From the NCBI GenBank assembly GCA_946486465.1, contig CAMLTY010000008.1, positions 1 through 35,948 on the forward strand: DNA of 35,948 nt, read 5' to 3'. The notes below the pieces were generated by a model that saw nothing but the letters and a program-made list of their open reading frames with translations, did not search any database and was not told the DNA's origin. The position numbers and the translations under genes are program-made. Origin of the DNA: an uncultured Mycoplasmatota bacterium. Its GTDB lineage: Bacteria; Bacillota_I; Bacilli_A; RF39; UBA660. Shown here piece after piece: positions 1 through 9,175 of the stretch; positions within the stretch are counted from its first letter, which is position 1; the number at the start of each line of letters is the position of its first letter.

Positions 1-39
1 ATCAATGGTTTCTTTTAAAATTCTCCAATAACTTAAAAT

Positions 40-1677
40 CTACGATAATACATATGGACTTGTTGCAGTTCCATCTCCAGACGTAAACCCGTTATCAGTT
101 GTCACATTGATAACTGGTCTTAATAGAGAAACATAATCATCAATTATAGAAGAGCTTGATAATCCGCGGCTTTGACTATAAAGAAAGCCAGTCTCATCTA
201 ATAACCATAATGGAGACATAGTATAAAAGCCATAATCAATATTAAAGTTTCCTTTATATGTCAAATAACTATTACCTACTACTCCCATACTTTCTCCTGC
301 TAAAACTAACTCATCTGCTGTTATTAAACCTGCTTTTAATCTATATGAACCACCATAACTTTCACTTGTAGTAGGACATTTTAAAGTCGGTGTTACATTC
401 TCTTGCATTTCTAATCCCATTAACTTTCCATAAGCTGAACTTAATCTATCAAAACTTGCAAATACACTTACTCCTAGCATCGTTTCTTCTCTATAACCAC
501 TACTATCACTACAGAATCTTCCACTACTTACTTTACTATCATAACTACTGCTTCCTAAGGTATTACTATACCATGTATCTACTTCTTTCTTTATAAATGA
601 ATCTGTTCCATTATCGTAGGTATATCCTGTATATTTAGGATCATTACCCTCTAAATTATAAGGAGTTAGCCCTATTGCAGAAGATGATACTAAATCAGCA
701 TTTGTTGGATTAGTACTTACACCATTATAGATTAGTCTTAAACTTCCATCTCCATTTACTCGCACTATCTTCCAGTACATCTTATCACCTTGGGATGCTA
801 ATAGCACTCTATTACTTTCACTACAACTACTATTATATTCTTGGCAAGACGCTAAACTCTGAAAAAATCTACTACCATAATTATACACATAATAATCCTC
901 TGTATATTCTCCAAATTGAACATTATTATTATCTACTGCTCCTCTAAAGTAGTAACTTGTACCATCTTCATCTTCCATACTATATAAGCCATTTGTTACT
1001 TGGCTTTCATCAGTTTCATATTGAGGTTGTCCATCATCAGATGCCCCAGATAAGTACATACCATTACTTGCATAATTAAACATATCATCTAAACTTGTTT
1101 CTATTTCATTATCGGCAAGTACTTTTTTAGCTCCTTCATCTAACTCTATTTCGTTAAATAAATGTCCATTACTAGGTAACGACAAATCATTATAATCAAG
1201 ACCTACTCCTGCTCCTAGTGCAATTGTTATTTCACTATCGGAACTATTCTTAACTTGAATTCTATATATACTACTAGAACCACTAGAACCACTTGTTTCT
1301 AAATTAATTCCTTTTTCATCTGGAGGAGTACTAACACCTTTAACAGGAACATATCCAACTGTTACTCCTTCCTGTAGATCTCCTATATAATAAAAATTAA
1401 ATCTTGCCATTCTATTATTAGGATTACTTAATGTTACTATAAATTCCTTAGTTGTATTTTTAGGGACTGTTAAAATATTTCCTTCACTACCATCTACAGA
1501 TAATTTATAAGTTAAGTTACCTGTTACAATACTAATAGCATTATTTTTTTCCTTACTTACCGTAAATATAGCATAAGAAAAGAAACCTCCTAATAGTAAT
1601 AGACATATAATACTTACACCTAAGATATAAAACTTAGATATATCTGCTTTCATAAACTCTTTTATCTTATATTTCAT
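40..1677 (-). CDS. Secreted/membrane-anchored surface protein, paralogue of 26567..28240; N-terminal TM segment and C-terminal '(T/S)M(S/T)P ... RPVINVTT(D/E)NGFTSGDG' module
   Basis: Long ORF; N-terminal hydrophobic segment; C-terminal half aligns by eye with 26567..28240 (GLYS(M/I)EDEDGTSYYFRG, MYWKI(V/I)R(V/I)NGDGSLRLIYNG, RPVINVTT). Confidence 0.75.
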   Translation of the reverse strand: MKYKIKEFMKADISKFYILGVSIICLLLLGGFFSYAIFTVSKEKNNAISIVTGNLTYKLSVDGSEGNILTVPKNTTKEFIVTLSNPNNRMARFNFYYIGDLQEGVTVGYVPVKGVSTPPDEKGINLETSGSSGSSSIYRIQVKNSSDSEITIALGAGVGLDYNDLSLPSNGHLFNEIELDEGAKKVLADNEIETSLDDMFNYASNGMYLSGASDDGQPQYETDESQVTNGLYSMEDEDGTSYYFRGAVDNNNVQFGEYTEDYYVYNYGSRFFQSLASCQEYNSSCSESNRVLLASQGDKMYWKIVRVNGDGSLRLIYNGVSTNPTNADLVSSSAIGLTPYNLEGNDPKYTGYTYDNGTDSFIKKEVDTWYSNTLGSSSYDSKVSSGRFCSDSSGYREETMLGVSVFASFDRLSSAYGKLMGLEMQENVTPTLKCPTTSESYGGSYRLKAGLITADELVLAGESMGVVGNSYLTYKGNFNIDYGFYTMSPLWLLDETGFLYSQSRGLSSSSIIDDYVSLLRPVINVTTDNGFTSGDGTATSPYVLS

Positions 1678-1701
1678 AGACTCACCTTATCCTTATATAA
1701 A

Positions 1702-1729
1702 AATAATAACACAGATTGTGTTATTATTA
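1702..1729 (-). terminator. Intrinsic terminator downstream of trpS
   Basis: Hairpin AATAATAACACA-atc-TGTGTTATTATT followed on the minus strand by TTTTTAT. Confidence 0.7.
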
Positions 1730-1752
1730 AAGAATTTTTATATTTTTTTATG

Positions 1753-2805
1753 TCAATCAAAGTAATCTATTAACATTGCCTTTTTAACTTTTTTTAATGT
1801 CTCTTCTGCTTTGCTATTGGCTTTTATACTTCCCTCTTTTAATATCTTATAAACTAAATCTATATTATCTTCATAATATTTTCTTTTTTCTCTAATAGGT
1901 ATTAATATATCTTCAATAACTTCATATAAAAAGTTCTTTACTTTTACATCGCCTAATCCACCTTTTTCATAATGAGCCTTTAATTCATCTAGATTCTTAT
2001 ATTCAGGTAAATATTTCTTGAAATGATCATCAGTTGACAAGGCCTCTAAATAAATAAAGACAGGATTATCTTCAGTATTACCAGGATCTTCCACCTTCAA
2101 ATGATTAGGATCTGTATACATACTCATAACTTTCTTTTTAACTGTATCACTATCGTCTTTTAAGTAAATACAATTACCTATAGATTTACTCATCTTAGCT
2201 TTACCATCAGTACCAGGAAGCCTTCTACATACTTCATTATCTGGAATAACTGCTTTAGGCTCTACCAAGGTTTCTCCATATATATTATTAAAACTTCTAA
2301 CTATCTCTCTTGCCTGTTCTATCATAGGTAATTGATCATCTCCTACTGGAACAATAGTAGCATCAAAAGCAGTTATATCGGCAGTTTGACTTATTGGATA
2401 GTTTAAAAATCCTACAGGAATACTATTTCCAAAATCTTTTTGTTTTATTTCTGTTTTTACAGTAGGGTTTCTTTCTAATCTTGCTAATGTAACTAAATTC
2501 ATATAATACATAGTAAGTTCTGGTAACGCCCTAACCATACTTTGAATAAATATTGTCACTTTACTAGGATCTAAACCAACAGATAAATAATCTAAAGCAA
2601 CTTCAATAACATTATCTCTAACCTTTTTAGGATTATTGAAATTATCTGTCAAAGCCTGTGTATCAGCGATAAAAACATACATCTCATCATAATTACCTTC
2701 ATTTTGAAGCATTACTCTATTTTTAAGAGAACCAACATAATGACCTAAATGAAGGTTACCAGTAGGTCTATCACCTGTTAATATTATATTTTTCACATTT
2801 ATCAC
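1753..2805 (-). CDS. trpS: Tryptophanyl-tRNA synthetase
   Basis: TGDRPTGNLHLGHYVGSL (HIGH-type) and GKAKMSKSIGN (KMSKS) motifs; full-length class I aaRS. Confidence 0.96.
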   Translation of the reverse strand: MINVKNIILTGDRPTGNLHLGHYVGSLKNRVMLQNEGNYDEMYVFIADTQALTDNFNNPKKVRDNVIEVALDYLSVGLDPSKVTIFIQSMVRALPELTMYYMNLVTLARLERNPTVKTEIKQKDFGNSIPVGFLNYPISQTADITAFDATIVPVGDDQLPMIEQAREIVRSFNNIYGETLVEPKAVIPDNEVCRRLPGTDGKAKMSKSIGNCIYLKDDSDTVKKKVMSMYTDPNHLKVEDPGNTEDNPVFIYLEALSTDDHFKKYLPEYKNLDELKAHYEKGGLGDVKVKNFLYEVIEDILIPIREKRKYYEDNIDLVYKILKEGSIKANSKAEETLKKVKKAMLIDYFD

Positions 2806-2816
2806 ATCCTTATTTT

Positions 2817-3479
2817 CTAATTTATTATATAGTTACCTGAACTTATGGTAGTTCTATTACCTTTATTATCAATAGCATATCCTATTATTTTATAATCTCC
2901 TACTTCAGTTAATTTTATTGCAATTTCATTATTATATGTATTATAATTGCTATCATCGTAAGTTTCTCCATCTTTTGTTATTACATATCTAAATGAGGCT
3001 ACTTCTTCATTATCAGTAACTTTTATTATAACATTAATATAATCTTCTGATAATTTACTACTAGGAGTAAAAGTTATAACTGGTTTTATATCATCATTAT
3101 CTGTTTTATAATTATCACATATTAATGTTACATAATATTGAAAATCTCTTGTCGTTATCTTTTGAACTGTTACTATACTATTTTCAAAATCACAATCAGC
3201 TTTATTAACATCCTTTATGGAATCAATATATGATTCATTTATTAACGTTTTAGCAGGTATTGTAGAAGTCTCACCTATTTCTTTAGGAAGTTTACTTCGA
3301 TAATCAGCAAAATACTCCCTGCCTGCTAAAAGCAACATATTCTCCTGGGAATTATAATAATTATCATGACCTCTATCCAGTACTGACCTTATACTGATAT
3401 ATCCTATTGTTACCAATATTCCAAGTATTATAATCATAGCAAGCATTTCTATTAAAGTAAAACCACTATTATCATTCAT
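2817..3479 (-). CDS. Prepilin/pseudopilin-like protein with type IV pilin N-terminal methylation motif
   Basis: N-terminus NDNSGFTLIEMLAMIIILGILVTIG matches the G-FTLIE prepilin cleavage/methylation signature. Confidence 0.8.
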   Translation of the reverse strand: MNDNSGFTLIEMLAMIIILGILVTIGYISIRSVLDRGHDNYYNSQENMLLLAGREYFADYRSKLPKEIGETSTIPAKTLINESYIDSIKDVNKADCDFENSIVTVQKITTRDFQYYVTLICDNYKTDNDDIKPVITFTPSSKLSEDYINVIIKVTDNEEVASFRYVITKDGETYDDSNYNTYNNEIAIKLTEVGDYKIIGYAIDNKGNRTTISSGNYIIN

Positions 3480-3573
3480 TACTCACACATCCTTATCATA
3501 TATATTATAAAACAAATAAATATAAAAATTCAATATTATCATAATATTTCATTTTTTACATAATATTTATTAG

Positions 3574-3945
3574 GTGAAGCAAATGCAATATTTAAAAAAA
3601 CTAGGTAAATTTATTTTATTTATTCTTATTAGTATAATATTATTAGGATTAATGTTAAATGCTCTATACTATTTTGATATTATAAGTAATAATGTTTATA
3701 ATATTATGAAAATGGTCATTATTCTAGTTATTCTTTTTATTAATTCTTTATTATTAGGAAAAAACTCTTCTAAATACGGAATAGTTGAAGGCTTAAAATT
3801 GGGAGCAATATTTCTCCTTTTCATGGTCATAATAAAATTAATAATAAAGAGTCCTTTTGATATAAGAACCTTTATTTATAGTATCATAATTCTTTTAACG
3901 ACTAGTATTGGAGCAGTCATTGGCATTAACAAAAAAACAAAATAA
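3574..3945 (+). CDS. Small membrane protein, TIGR04086-like
   Basis: About four hydrophobic helices in 123 aa; start could be ATG at 3583. Confidence 0.5.
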   Translation: MKQMQYLKKLGKFILFILISIILLGLMLNALYYFDIISNNVYNIMKMVIILVILFINSLLLGKNSSKYGIVEGLKLGAIFLLFMVIIKLIIKSPFDIRTFIYSIIILLTTSIGAVIGINKKTK

Positions 3946-4623
3946 TTATTTATTTAAATCCTTTAAAGTTTGCAATAGGTATTTTATTTCTTTTTTAGTT
4001 ACTATTATTTTATTTCTAAATGATTTAGGTAAAGCTTTAAGAAGGGCTTGCTTGGTATTTAATATACTTTGATAATACTCTTTAGTAAGACTATCTTTTT
4101 TAGTCATTAAAACAGGTCCTAAAAAAAGTTTTTTATATGAGTAATATTTTCTTCCTTTCTTAAAGACTAATATTTCATAAATTATCTTATTTTCTTTAAC
4201 TAATGTTTCATTATCTATATGATATCCTAATTTTATTAGTTTTCTTTTAACAGCAAGAGAATAGTTATTAGGAGATAATATTAAAGTATTAATATTTTTT
4301 AAATAACTTCTATTATCATCAAGTATTTTATTGATATTAAGTCCCCCCATACCTGATATAGTAACTGTATCTATTCCTTCAATATAAGAATCTAATCCTT
4401 CGGCTTTTACTAACTTTACTTTATCAGATACTTTATAGAACTTAACATTTTCCAAGGCTTTCTTTAAAGGACCACTTTTATTATCACTAGCGACTGCTTT
4501 ACTAAGCCCTCTTTCTTTTATTAAATAAATGGACAAAAGAGCGTGATCACATCCAATATCTAGAGGATATGAAGAAAGAGGAACTAAATCCCCTATAGTT
4601 TTTAATCTGTTATTTATTTTCAT
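3946..4623 (-). CDS. trmK: tRNA (adenine(22)-N1)-methyltransferase TrmK-like
   Basis: DIGCDHALLSIYLI and TVTISGMGGLNI SAM-MTase motifs; dnaG-rpoD-trmK gene order typical of Firmicutes. Confidence 0.88.
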   Translation of the reverse strand: MKINNRLKTIGDLVPLSSYPLDIGCDHALLSIYLIKERGLSKAVASDNKSGPLKKALENVKFYKVSDKVKLVKAEGLDSYIEGIDTVTISGMGGLNINKILDDNRSYLKNINTLILSPNNYSLAVKRKLIKLGYHIDNETLVKENKIIYEILVFKKGRKYYSYKKLFLGPVLMTKKDSLTKEYYQSILNTKQALLKALPKSFRNKIIVTKKEIKYLLQTLKDLNK

Positions 4624-5715
4624 CTAATCTGTTAAGAAATCCTTTAATTTACGAGATCTAGATGGATGTCTTAGTTTTCTTAAAGCTTTCGCTTCTATTT
4701 GTCTAATACGCTCTCTTGTAACTCCAAAGATTTGTCCTACTTCTTCTAGAGTTCTACATTGTCCATCATCAAGACCAAATCTTAATCTTAGTACTTTCGC
4801 TTCTCTTTCTGTTAAAGTTGCAAGAACACTACTAAGTTCTTCTTTAAGCATTTCTTCAGTAGTATATTCTTCAGGTCCTATCATTCTATCATCTTTAATA
4901 AAGTCTCCTAAATGAGAATCATCTTCTTCCCCAATAGGTGTTTCAAGAGCAACAGGATCTTGACTAATTTTATAGACTTCTCTAACTTTTTCTACTGGCA
5001 TATCAAGTTTAGCAGCAATCTCATCATCAGTTGGTTCTCTATTTAATTCCTGGGTAAGTTGTCTTTGAATTCTTGCTAGTTTGTTAATTGTTTCTACCAT
5101 ATGAACAGGTACCCTAATAGTTCTCGCTTGATCTGCTATTGCTCTAGTTATCGCTTGTCTTATCCACCAAGTAGCATATGTAGAGAATTTATATCCTTTA
5201 GTAGGATCAAACTTCTCTACCGCTTTCATCAAACCTATATTTCCTTCTTGAATTAAGTCAAGGAAAAGCATACCTCTACCAACATAACGTTTAGCGATAG
5301 AAACAACTAAACGAAGATTAGACTCTGCAAGTATTCTTTTCGCTTCTTCATCCCCATCAACTGCACGTTCAGCATATTCAAACTCTTCATCACTAGTTAA
5401 AAGAGGGATTCTACCTATTTCTTTTAAATACATCCTAACTGGATCATTTATTTTAATATCTTTAGACATTGTCAAGTCTTCTGATTTAGTATGTTCAGTA
5501 ATCTCTTCTCCACTAGCATCATCGCTTCCATCTTCTGAAACAACATCAATGCCTTCTGCAACTAAAGCATTATATAAATCATCAAGACTATCACTATCTA
5601 CTTCAAGTCCTTTAAGTTCGTTAGCAAGTTGTTCATAAGTAATATAGCCTTGCTTTTTACCTAATTTTATAAGTTTCTCTTTTCTTTGTTCCATTGTTTT
5701 TATTTCTTCTACCAT
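4624..5715 (-). CDS. rpoD: Primary RNA polymerase sigma factor (SigA/RpoD)
   Basis: [62 protein letters not shown] and C-terminal region 4 [31 protein letters not shown]. Confidence 0.98.
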   Translation of the reverse strand: MVEEIKTMEQRKEKLIKLGKKQGYITYEQLANELKGLEVDSDSLDDLYNALVAEGIDVVSEDGSDDASGEEITEHTKSEDLTMSKDIKINDPVRMYLKEIGRIPLLTSDEEFEYAERAVDGDEEAKRILAESNLRLVVSIAKRYVGRGMLFLDLIQEGNIGLMKAVEKFDPTKGYKFSTYATWWIRQAITRAIADQARTIRVPVHMVETINKLARIQRQLTQELNREPTDDEIAAKLDMPVEKVREVYKISQDPVALETPIGEEDDSHLGDFIKDDRMIGPEEYTTEEMLKEELSSVLATLTEREAKVLRLRFGLDDGQCRTLEEVGQIFGVTRERIRQIEAKALRKLRHPSRSRKLKDFLTD

Positions 5716-5716
5716 T

Positions 5717-7450
5717 TTAACTCTCCCCTATTCTTAGCTTTCTAATCTCTTCCGCGTATTTTACTTGTCTTACTGGATCTGTTTCATTCTTAATTTTCTC
5801 TTCTAAATTAGCAATTGTTCTTTTCAAGTTATATTCTCTTATTACTTTAAAGTAATCAAATAATTCTTCTTTAGTAACAACGGTCTTTAAATCCATTTCC
5901 AATACTTCATTTAAGAGATTAAGTAACTCTCCTTTAGGTGTTAAGTAAGTATAAAAGTCTGCTTCATTAATAAACCCATACTTATGATAAAAATAAACAA
6001 TTTCACTTTCTAATGCTCTTAAAGCTTCGGTAGGAAACACTAAATGTTCATCTTCTACCATATCGATAATATCTTGCTTATTTAACATATAATATATAAT
6101 ATTGAGGCTTGCTTTTTGATACTTATCTTTATTCTTAGGTTGTATAGTTTTTGGAGTAGTAATAACTTCTTTTGTTATCTCATTATTAGTAACTAACTCC
6201 TTAAAACTTTTTTCTAGGGTATTATACCCTATTTCAAACTTTTTTGCAAGGTCTTTTAGTATAATTTCTGTTCTAATAGAATCATTTATCTTAGATGCTT
6301 CTTCTAACACTTCATGAATATAATTAGCTTTCTCTTCACTACTTGCAAAATTACGGTTACGAGATAAGTTCTTAATCTTAAAATCACTATAGTAAATAGC
6401 GTTATTTATTAAAGCTTCAAAAGCATCTCTTCCATTTTTTAGAATATAGGTATCAGGATCATCTTCTCCTGGTAAAGAGATTACTTTAACTTCTATCCCT
6501 TCACTTTTAAATAACTCCCCAGAGGCGATAGTTGCTTTAACTCCAGCTTCATCACCATCAAAACAAAGGATAATGTTATTAGAAAGTCTTTTAATCTCTT
6601 TAATATGATCACGTGTTAAGGCCGTCCCCATAGTAGCGACCGTATTTTTAATCCCTACAGTACTAGCACGAATTATATCCATAAAGCCTTCCATTATTAT
6701 AACAGACTTTTTAACCCGTGCTTCTTCTTTTGCAATATGATAATGGTATAATAGTTTACCTTTTTTAAAAAGCTCTGTCTCTTTAGTATTAAGATATTTA
6801 TTTTGTTTACCACTAGTTATAATACGGCCACTAAATCCTATTACTTTACCATTTAAATCGTGTAAAGGAAACATTAGACGAGAATTATAGATATCATGAT
6901 CTTCATTACTAAGTCCTACTTTATTAAGTAAATCAATAGAGTGTCCCTTGGCTGTAAGTAATTTAGTAAGATCATCTCTATTTCTTAAAGAATAACCTAT
7001 TTCAAATTCTTTAACTGTCAGATCATCAATACTTCTATTCTTTAAATATTCCCTTGCCCCTTCTCCTTCTTTAGTAAGTAAATTATTTTGATAATATTTA
7101 TTAGCAAGATCATATATCTTATACCATTCATCATATTTAGTAGATATTTTTTTAGTTTTAAAGCCATTTAAAGTAATACCAACACGATTTGCTAATTCAC
7201 TTAAGACTTGATTAAACTCTTTATGTTCATAGTTCATTAAAAAAGTAAAGACATTGCCAGTCGCATGACAAGAGAAACAAGTATAGATTTGTTTTTCTCT
7301 TGATACACTCATAGAAGGATTAGTATCATCATGAAAAGGACAAACTCCAAAGTAGTTCTTACCACGTTTTTCAAGAGGAATCTTTTCACCAATAACATCA
7401 ACAATATCATTACGTCTTCTTACTTCATTAATAATATCTTGATTATTCAT
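5717..7450 (-). CDS. dnaG: DNA primase
   Basis: Zinc finger [45 protein letters not shown]. Start moved from 7468 to ATG at 7450 because of GGAGGG just upstream. Confidence 0.96.
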   Translation of the reverse strand: MNNQDIINEVRRRNDIVDVIGEKIPLEKRGKNYFGVCPFHDDTNPSMSVSREKQIYTCFSCHATGNVFTFLMNYEHKEFNQVLSELANRVGITLNGFKTKKISTKYDEWYKIYDLANKYYQNNLLTKEGEGAREYLKNRSIDDLTVKEFEIGYSLRNRDDLTKLLTAKGHSIDLLNKVGLSNEDHDIYNSRLMFPLHDLNGKVIGFSGRIITSGKQNKYLNTKETELFKKGKLLYHYHIAKEEARVKKSVIIMEGFMDIIRASTVGIKNTVATMGTALTRDHIKEIKRLSNNIILCFDGDEAGVKATIASGELFKSEGIEVKVISLPGEDDPDTYILKNGRDAFEALINNAIYYSDFKIKNLSRNRNFASSEEKANYIHEVLEEASKINDSIRTEIILKDLAKKFEIGYNTLEKSFKELVTNNEITKEVITTPKTIQPKNKDKYQKASLNIIYYMLNKQDIIDMVEDEHLVFPTEALRALESEIVYFYHKYGFINEADFYTYLTPKGELLNLLNEVLEMDLKTVVTKEELFDYFKVIREYNLKRTIANLEEKIKNETDPVRQVKYAEEIRKLRIGES

Positions 7451-7478
7451 GATATCCCTCCTTACCAATCTACCAATT

Positions 7479-7484
7479 ATTTTA
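7479..7484 (-). promoter_or_regulatory. Candidate extended -10 (TGCTAAAAT) for dnaG operon, in the cptN-dnaG gap
   Basis: Minus strand TTGTGCTAAAATAATTGG about 30 nt upstream of dnaG ATG; no good -35. Confidence 0.3.
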
Positions 7485-7504
7485 GCACAAAAGATAAGAA
7501 AGTT

Positions 7505-8005
7505 CTATAAACTACTAGAATTTTCTAATTGCATATTATCAAGTTCTTTTAACATTTGTTCTTTAATTTTATCAATATCAGTAAAAAATAAGTTTATACC
7601 TTTTGACTTTAACTTTAATAAATATTTAAAACTGTTAAGTATCTCATTTTGTAATGAATCAATTACCTTGGCAGGACGCCCATTCTCAAGTAAATGTATA
7701 TGGTCTATATATTTATCTAAAGTAGGAAAAGCATTTTGAATAAGAATTGCAGAATCTTCTCCTAATACTTTTCGTATCAAAATACTATCACATCGTCCAT
7801 ATTTTTTAATCTTATTATTTATAATTCGTTTATATTTATTAACTTTGCTACTTAGAGGAATAAACCATAATATTTTCTTATCTTTAATAACAAAATATGT
7901 AGGTCTTTTATGTCCTCTTTCTTTATTAGTCATAAGATTTTCATCATTAACAATACCAAAAAATTCATCTTTAATATGGTACAAATAACCAGGTTTTATT
8001 TTCAT
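7505..8005 (-). CDS. cptN: Type III toxin-antitoxin system endoribonuclease toxin, CptN family-like
   Basis: 166 aa; MKIKPGYLYHIKDEFF...RPTYFVIKDKKILWFIPLSSKV recalls CptIN-family toxins; preceded by tandem-repeat RNA and terminator. GGGGGTG RBS upstream. Confidence 0.82.
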   Translation of the reverse strand: MKIKPGYLYHIKDEFFGIVNDENLMTNKERGHKRPTYFVIKDKKILWFIPLSSKVNKYKRIINNKIKKYGRCDSILIRKVLGEDSAILIQNAFPTLDKYIDHIHLLENGRPAKVIDSLQNEILNSFKYLLKLKSKGINLFFTDIDKIKEQMLKELDNMQLENSSSL

Positions 8006-8042
8006 TTTTTGTACACCCCCAGAATATATAAATTGTAACTTA

Positions 8043-8072
8043 AGTGTACTACATTAAAAATATGTTCGTCAA
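8043..8072 (-). promoter_or_regulatory. Candidate cptN-proximal promoter TTGACG-N18-TACACT
   Basis: Minus strand ATTGACGAACATATTTTTAATGTAGTACACTT, between the cptI terminator and cptN start. Confidence 0.55.
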
Positions 8073-8087
8073 TGCTTTTTTCAAAAT

Positions 8088-8118
8088 TTAAAAAGAAAAT
8101 TCTATCTTTATGATAGAA
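8088..8118 (-). terminator. Intrinsic terminator between cptI RNA and cptN
   Basis: TTCTATC-ataaa-GATAGAA followed by TTTTCTTTTT on the minus strand. Confidence 0.75.
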
Positions 8119-8124
8119 CTTTCC

Positions 8125-8235
8125 AAAACATTTTCACCCGGAATAATTTATTACTCGCACCATCCGGGAGCGAGAAACATTGTCGACCGGAATAATTTAT
8201 TACTCGCACCATCCGGGAGCGAGAAACATTTTCAT
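8125..8235 (-). repeat. Tandem repeat, 49-nt period, two full copies (8138-8186, 8187-8235) plus 13-nt partial (8125-8137)
   Basis: CCGGAATAATTTATTACTCGCACCATCCGGGAGCGAGAAACATT(G/T)TC(G/A)(A/T) repeated; first 44 nt identical. Confidence 0.95.
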
Positions 8236-8297
8236 ATATGTAAGTAAAACTACTTACTTTTATATTATATGAAATCTCTTTCATTTAATACATCTTT

Positions 8298-8326
8298 ATT
8301 GTATCATAACAAACTAGTTTAGTAAA
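8298..8326 (-). promoter_or_regulatory. cptI promoter TTTACT-N17-TACAAT
   Basis: Minus strand -35 at 8321-8326 and -10 at 8298-8303, 17-bp spacer; duplicated at 9147-9175. Confidence 0.7.
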
Positions 8327-8353
8327 TATTTTTTACATCATAAGAATCAATTC

Positions 8354-8899
8354 CTACAAAGTAGAATCTTTTGTTTTTAAATATTTTATATTTTTTTCTA
8401 ACAATTTAAAATTACAGCAACGTTCACTAAGTCTTGAATTAGGATTATTAATTTTCTCAAAATATAGCTTTCTTGCTTTTATACATATATCGTTTCTCCT
8501 AGCATTTATTATTTTCATCTCTTTATCTAATAAACTAATGTATTTATATCGTTCTTTTTTATTTTTGAACTTTCTGTAATTATTTATATTATTATATTTC
8601 AAAGCACTTGCCTCACTTGATAAAACTGGGATCATATTATTTAGATTTAAAACTCCTAATATTTTAGAATGGTCTTTTATTATGACAAAATCTTTGCCTT
8701 CTTTCATTTTATAATGCTTTTCTTTTACAGATGAAATAGGCACATAATAGTTAAAATTATTTATTTGTAACACAATTCCTATATATGGTTTAATCTCATT
8801 ATCACCATAGTCTATATTTTGGACAAGGCTATCAAACTGTCGTAAATATTCAACATATTTCTTAGAAAGCACATACCATGAGAGATGTTCACTATTCAA
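8354..8899 (-). CDS. toxN: Type III toxin-antitoxin system toxin, ToxN/AbiQ family-like
   Basis: 181 aa; KPYIGIVLQINNFNYYVPISSVKEKH...DFVIIKDHSKILGVLNLNNMIPV matches ToxN/AbiQ style; TTG start with AGGAGG; tandem-repeat RNA upstream. Confidence 0.85.
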   Translation of the reverse strand: MNSEHLSWYVLSKKYVEYLRQFDSLVQNIDYGDNEIKPYIGIVLQINNFNYYVPISSVKEKHYKMKEGKDFVIIKDHSKILGVLNLNNMIPVLSSEASALKYNNINNYRKFKNKKERYKYISLLDKEMKIINARRNDICIKARKLYFEKINNPNSRLSERCCNFKLLEKNIKYLKTKDSTL

Positions 8900-9002
8900 T
8901 TTTTCCTCCTTCCATATATTTTTTTCATGAACACCTAATTTTTCAACTAAGAACCCTTATCGCATTTATATTTTAACAATATATTAAATTTTTAGCAAAT
9001 AT

Positions 9003-9037
9003 AATTAACAAAAGAGATGACTAATTATCATCTCTTT
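9003..9037 (-). terminator. Intrinsic terminator between toxI RNA and toxN
   Basis: Perfect 10-bp stem AAAGAGATGA/TCATCTCTTT with 7-nt loop; weak U-tract TTTTGTTAATT. Confidence 0.7.
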
Positions 9038-9043
9038 ATAAAA

Positions 9044-9115
9044 CCATTTTTTACTGGAATGGTAAACCGCTTTATACGTCCATTTTTTATAGGAATGGTA
9101 AAACCCATTAATATT
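9044..9115 (-). repeat. Tandem repeat, 36-nt period (9044-9079, 9080-9115; second copy diverged at one end)
   Basis: CCATTTTTTACTGGAATGGTAAACCGCTTTATACGT / CCATTTTTTATAGGAATGGTAAAACCCATTAATATT; partial CTTTATA remnant on the terminator side. Confidence 0.8.
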
Positions 9116-9146
9116 ATATGAAATCTCTTTCATTTAATACATCTTT

Positions 9147-9175
9147 ATTGTATCACAACAAACTATTTTAGTAAA
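9147..9175 (-). promoter_or_regulatory. toxI promoter TTTACT-N17-TACAAT
   Basis: -35 at 9170-9175 and -10 at 9147-9152, 17-bp spacer; lies in the 73-bp block shared with cptI. Confidence 0.7.

Larger units (their letters stand above)
8088..8291 (-). ncRNA. cptI: CptI-like type III antitoxin RNA (leader hairpins, tandem pseudoknot repeats, terminator)
   Basis: About 2.3 tandem 49-nt repeats directly upstream of cptN, promoter upstream, terminator downstream; interleaved complementary segments within each repeat. Confidence 0.8.
9003..9140 (-). ncRNA. toxI: ToxI/AntiQ-like type III antitoxin RNA
   Basis: Two 36-nt tandem repeats, promoter, terminator, immediately upstream of toxN. Confidence 0.75.

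Noticed and set aside
390-596. + strand ORF of 68 aa (His/Tyr/Leu rich)
   Set aside because: Antisense to the surface protein gene; composition is typical of a spurious AT-rich antisense ORF
2750-2816. T-box or other aaRS-linked riboswitch upstream of trpS or hisS
   Set aside because: Leaders are too short and no T-box consensus was recognised
7449-7739. + strand ORF of 96 aa
   Set aside because: Antisense to the cptN-like toxin and the dnaG 5' end; no RBS or family resemblance
8125-8235. Short direct repeats considered as a CRISPR array
   Set aside because: Units are directly contiguous with no unique spacers, only about 2 copies, no cas genes, and a terminator and toxin follow; a type III antitoxin explains them better
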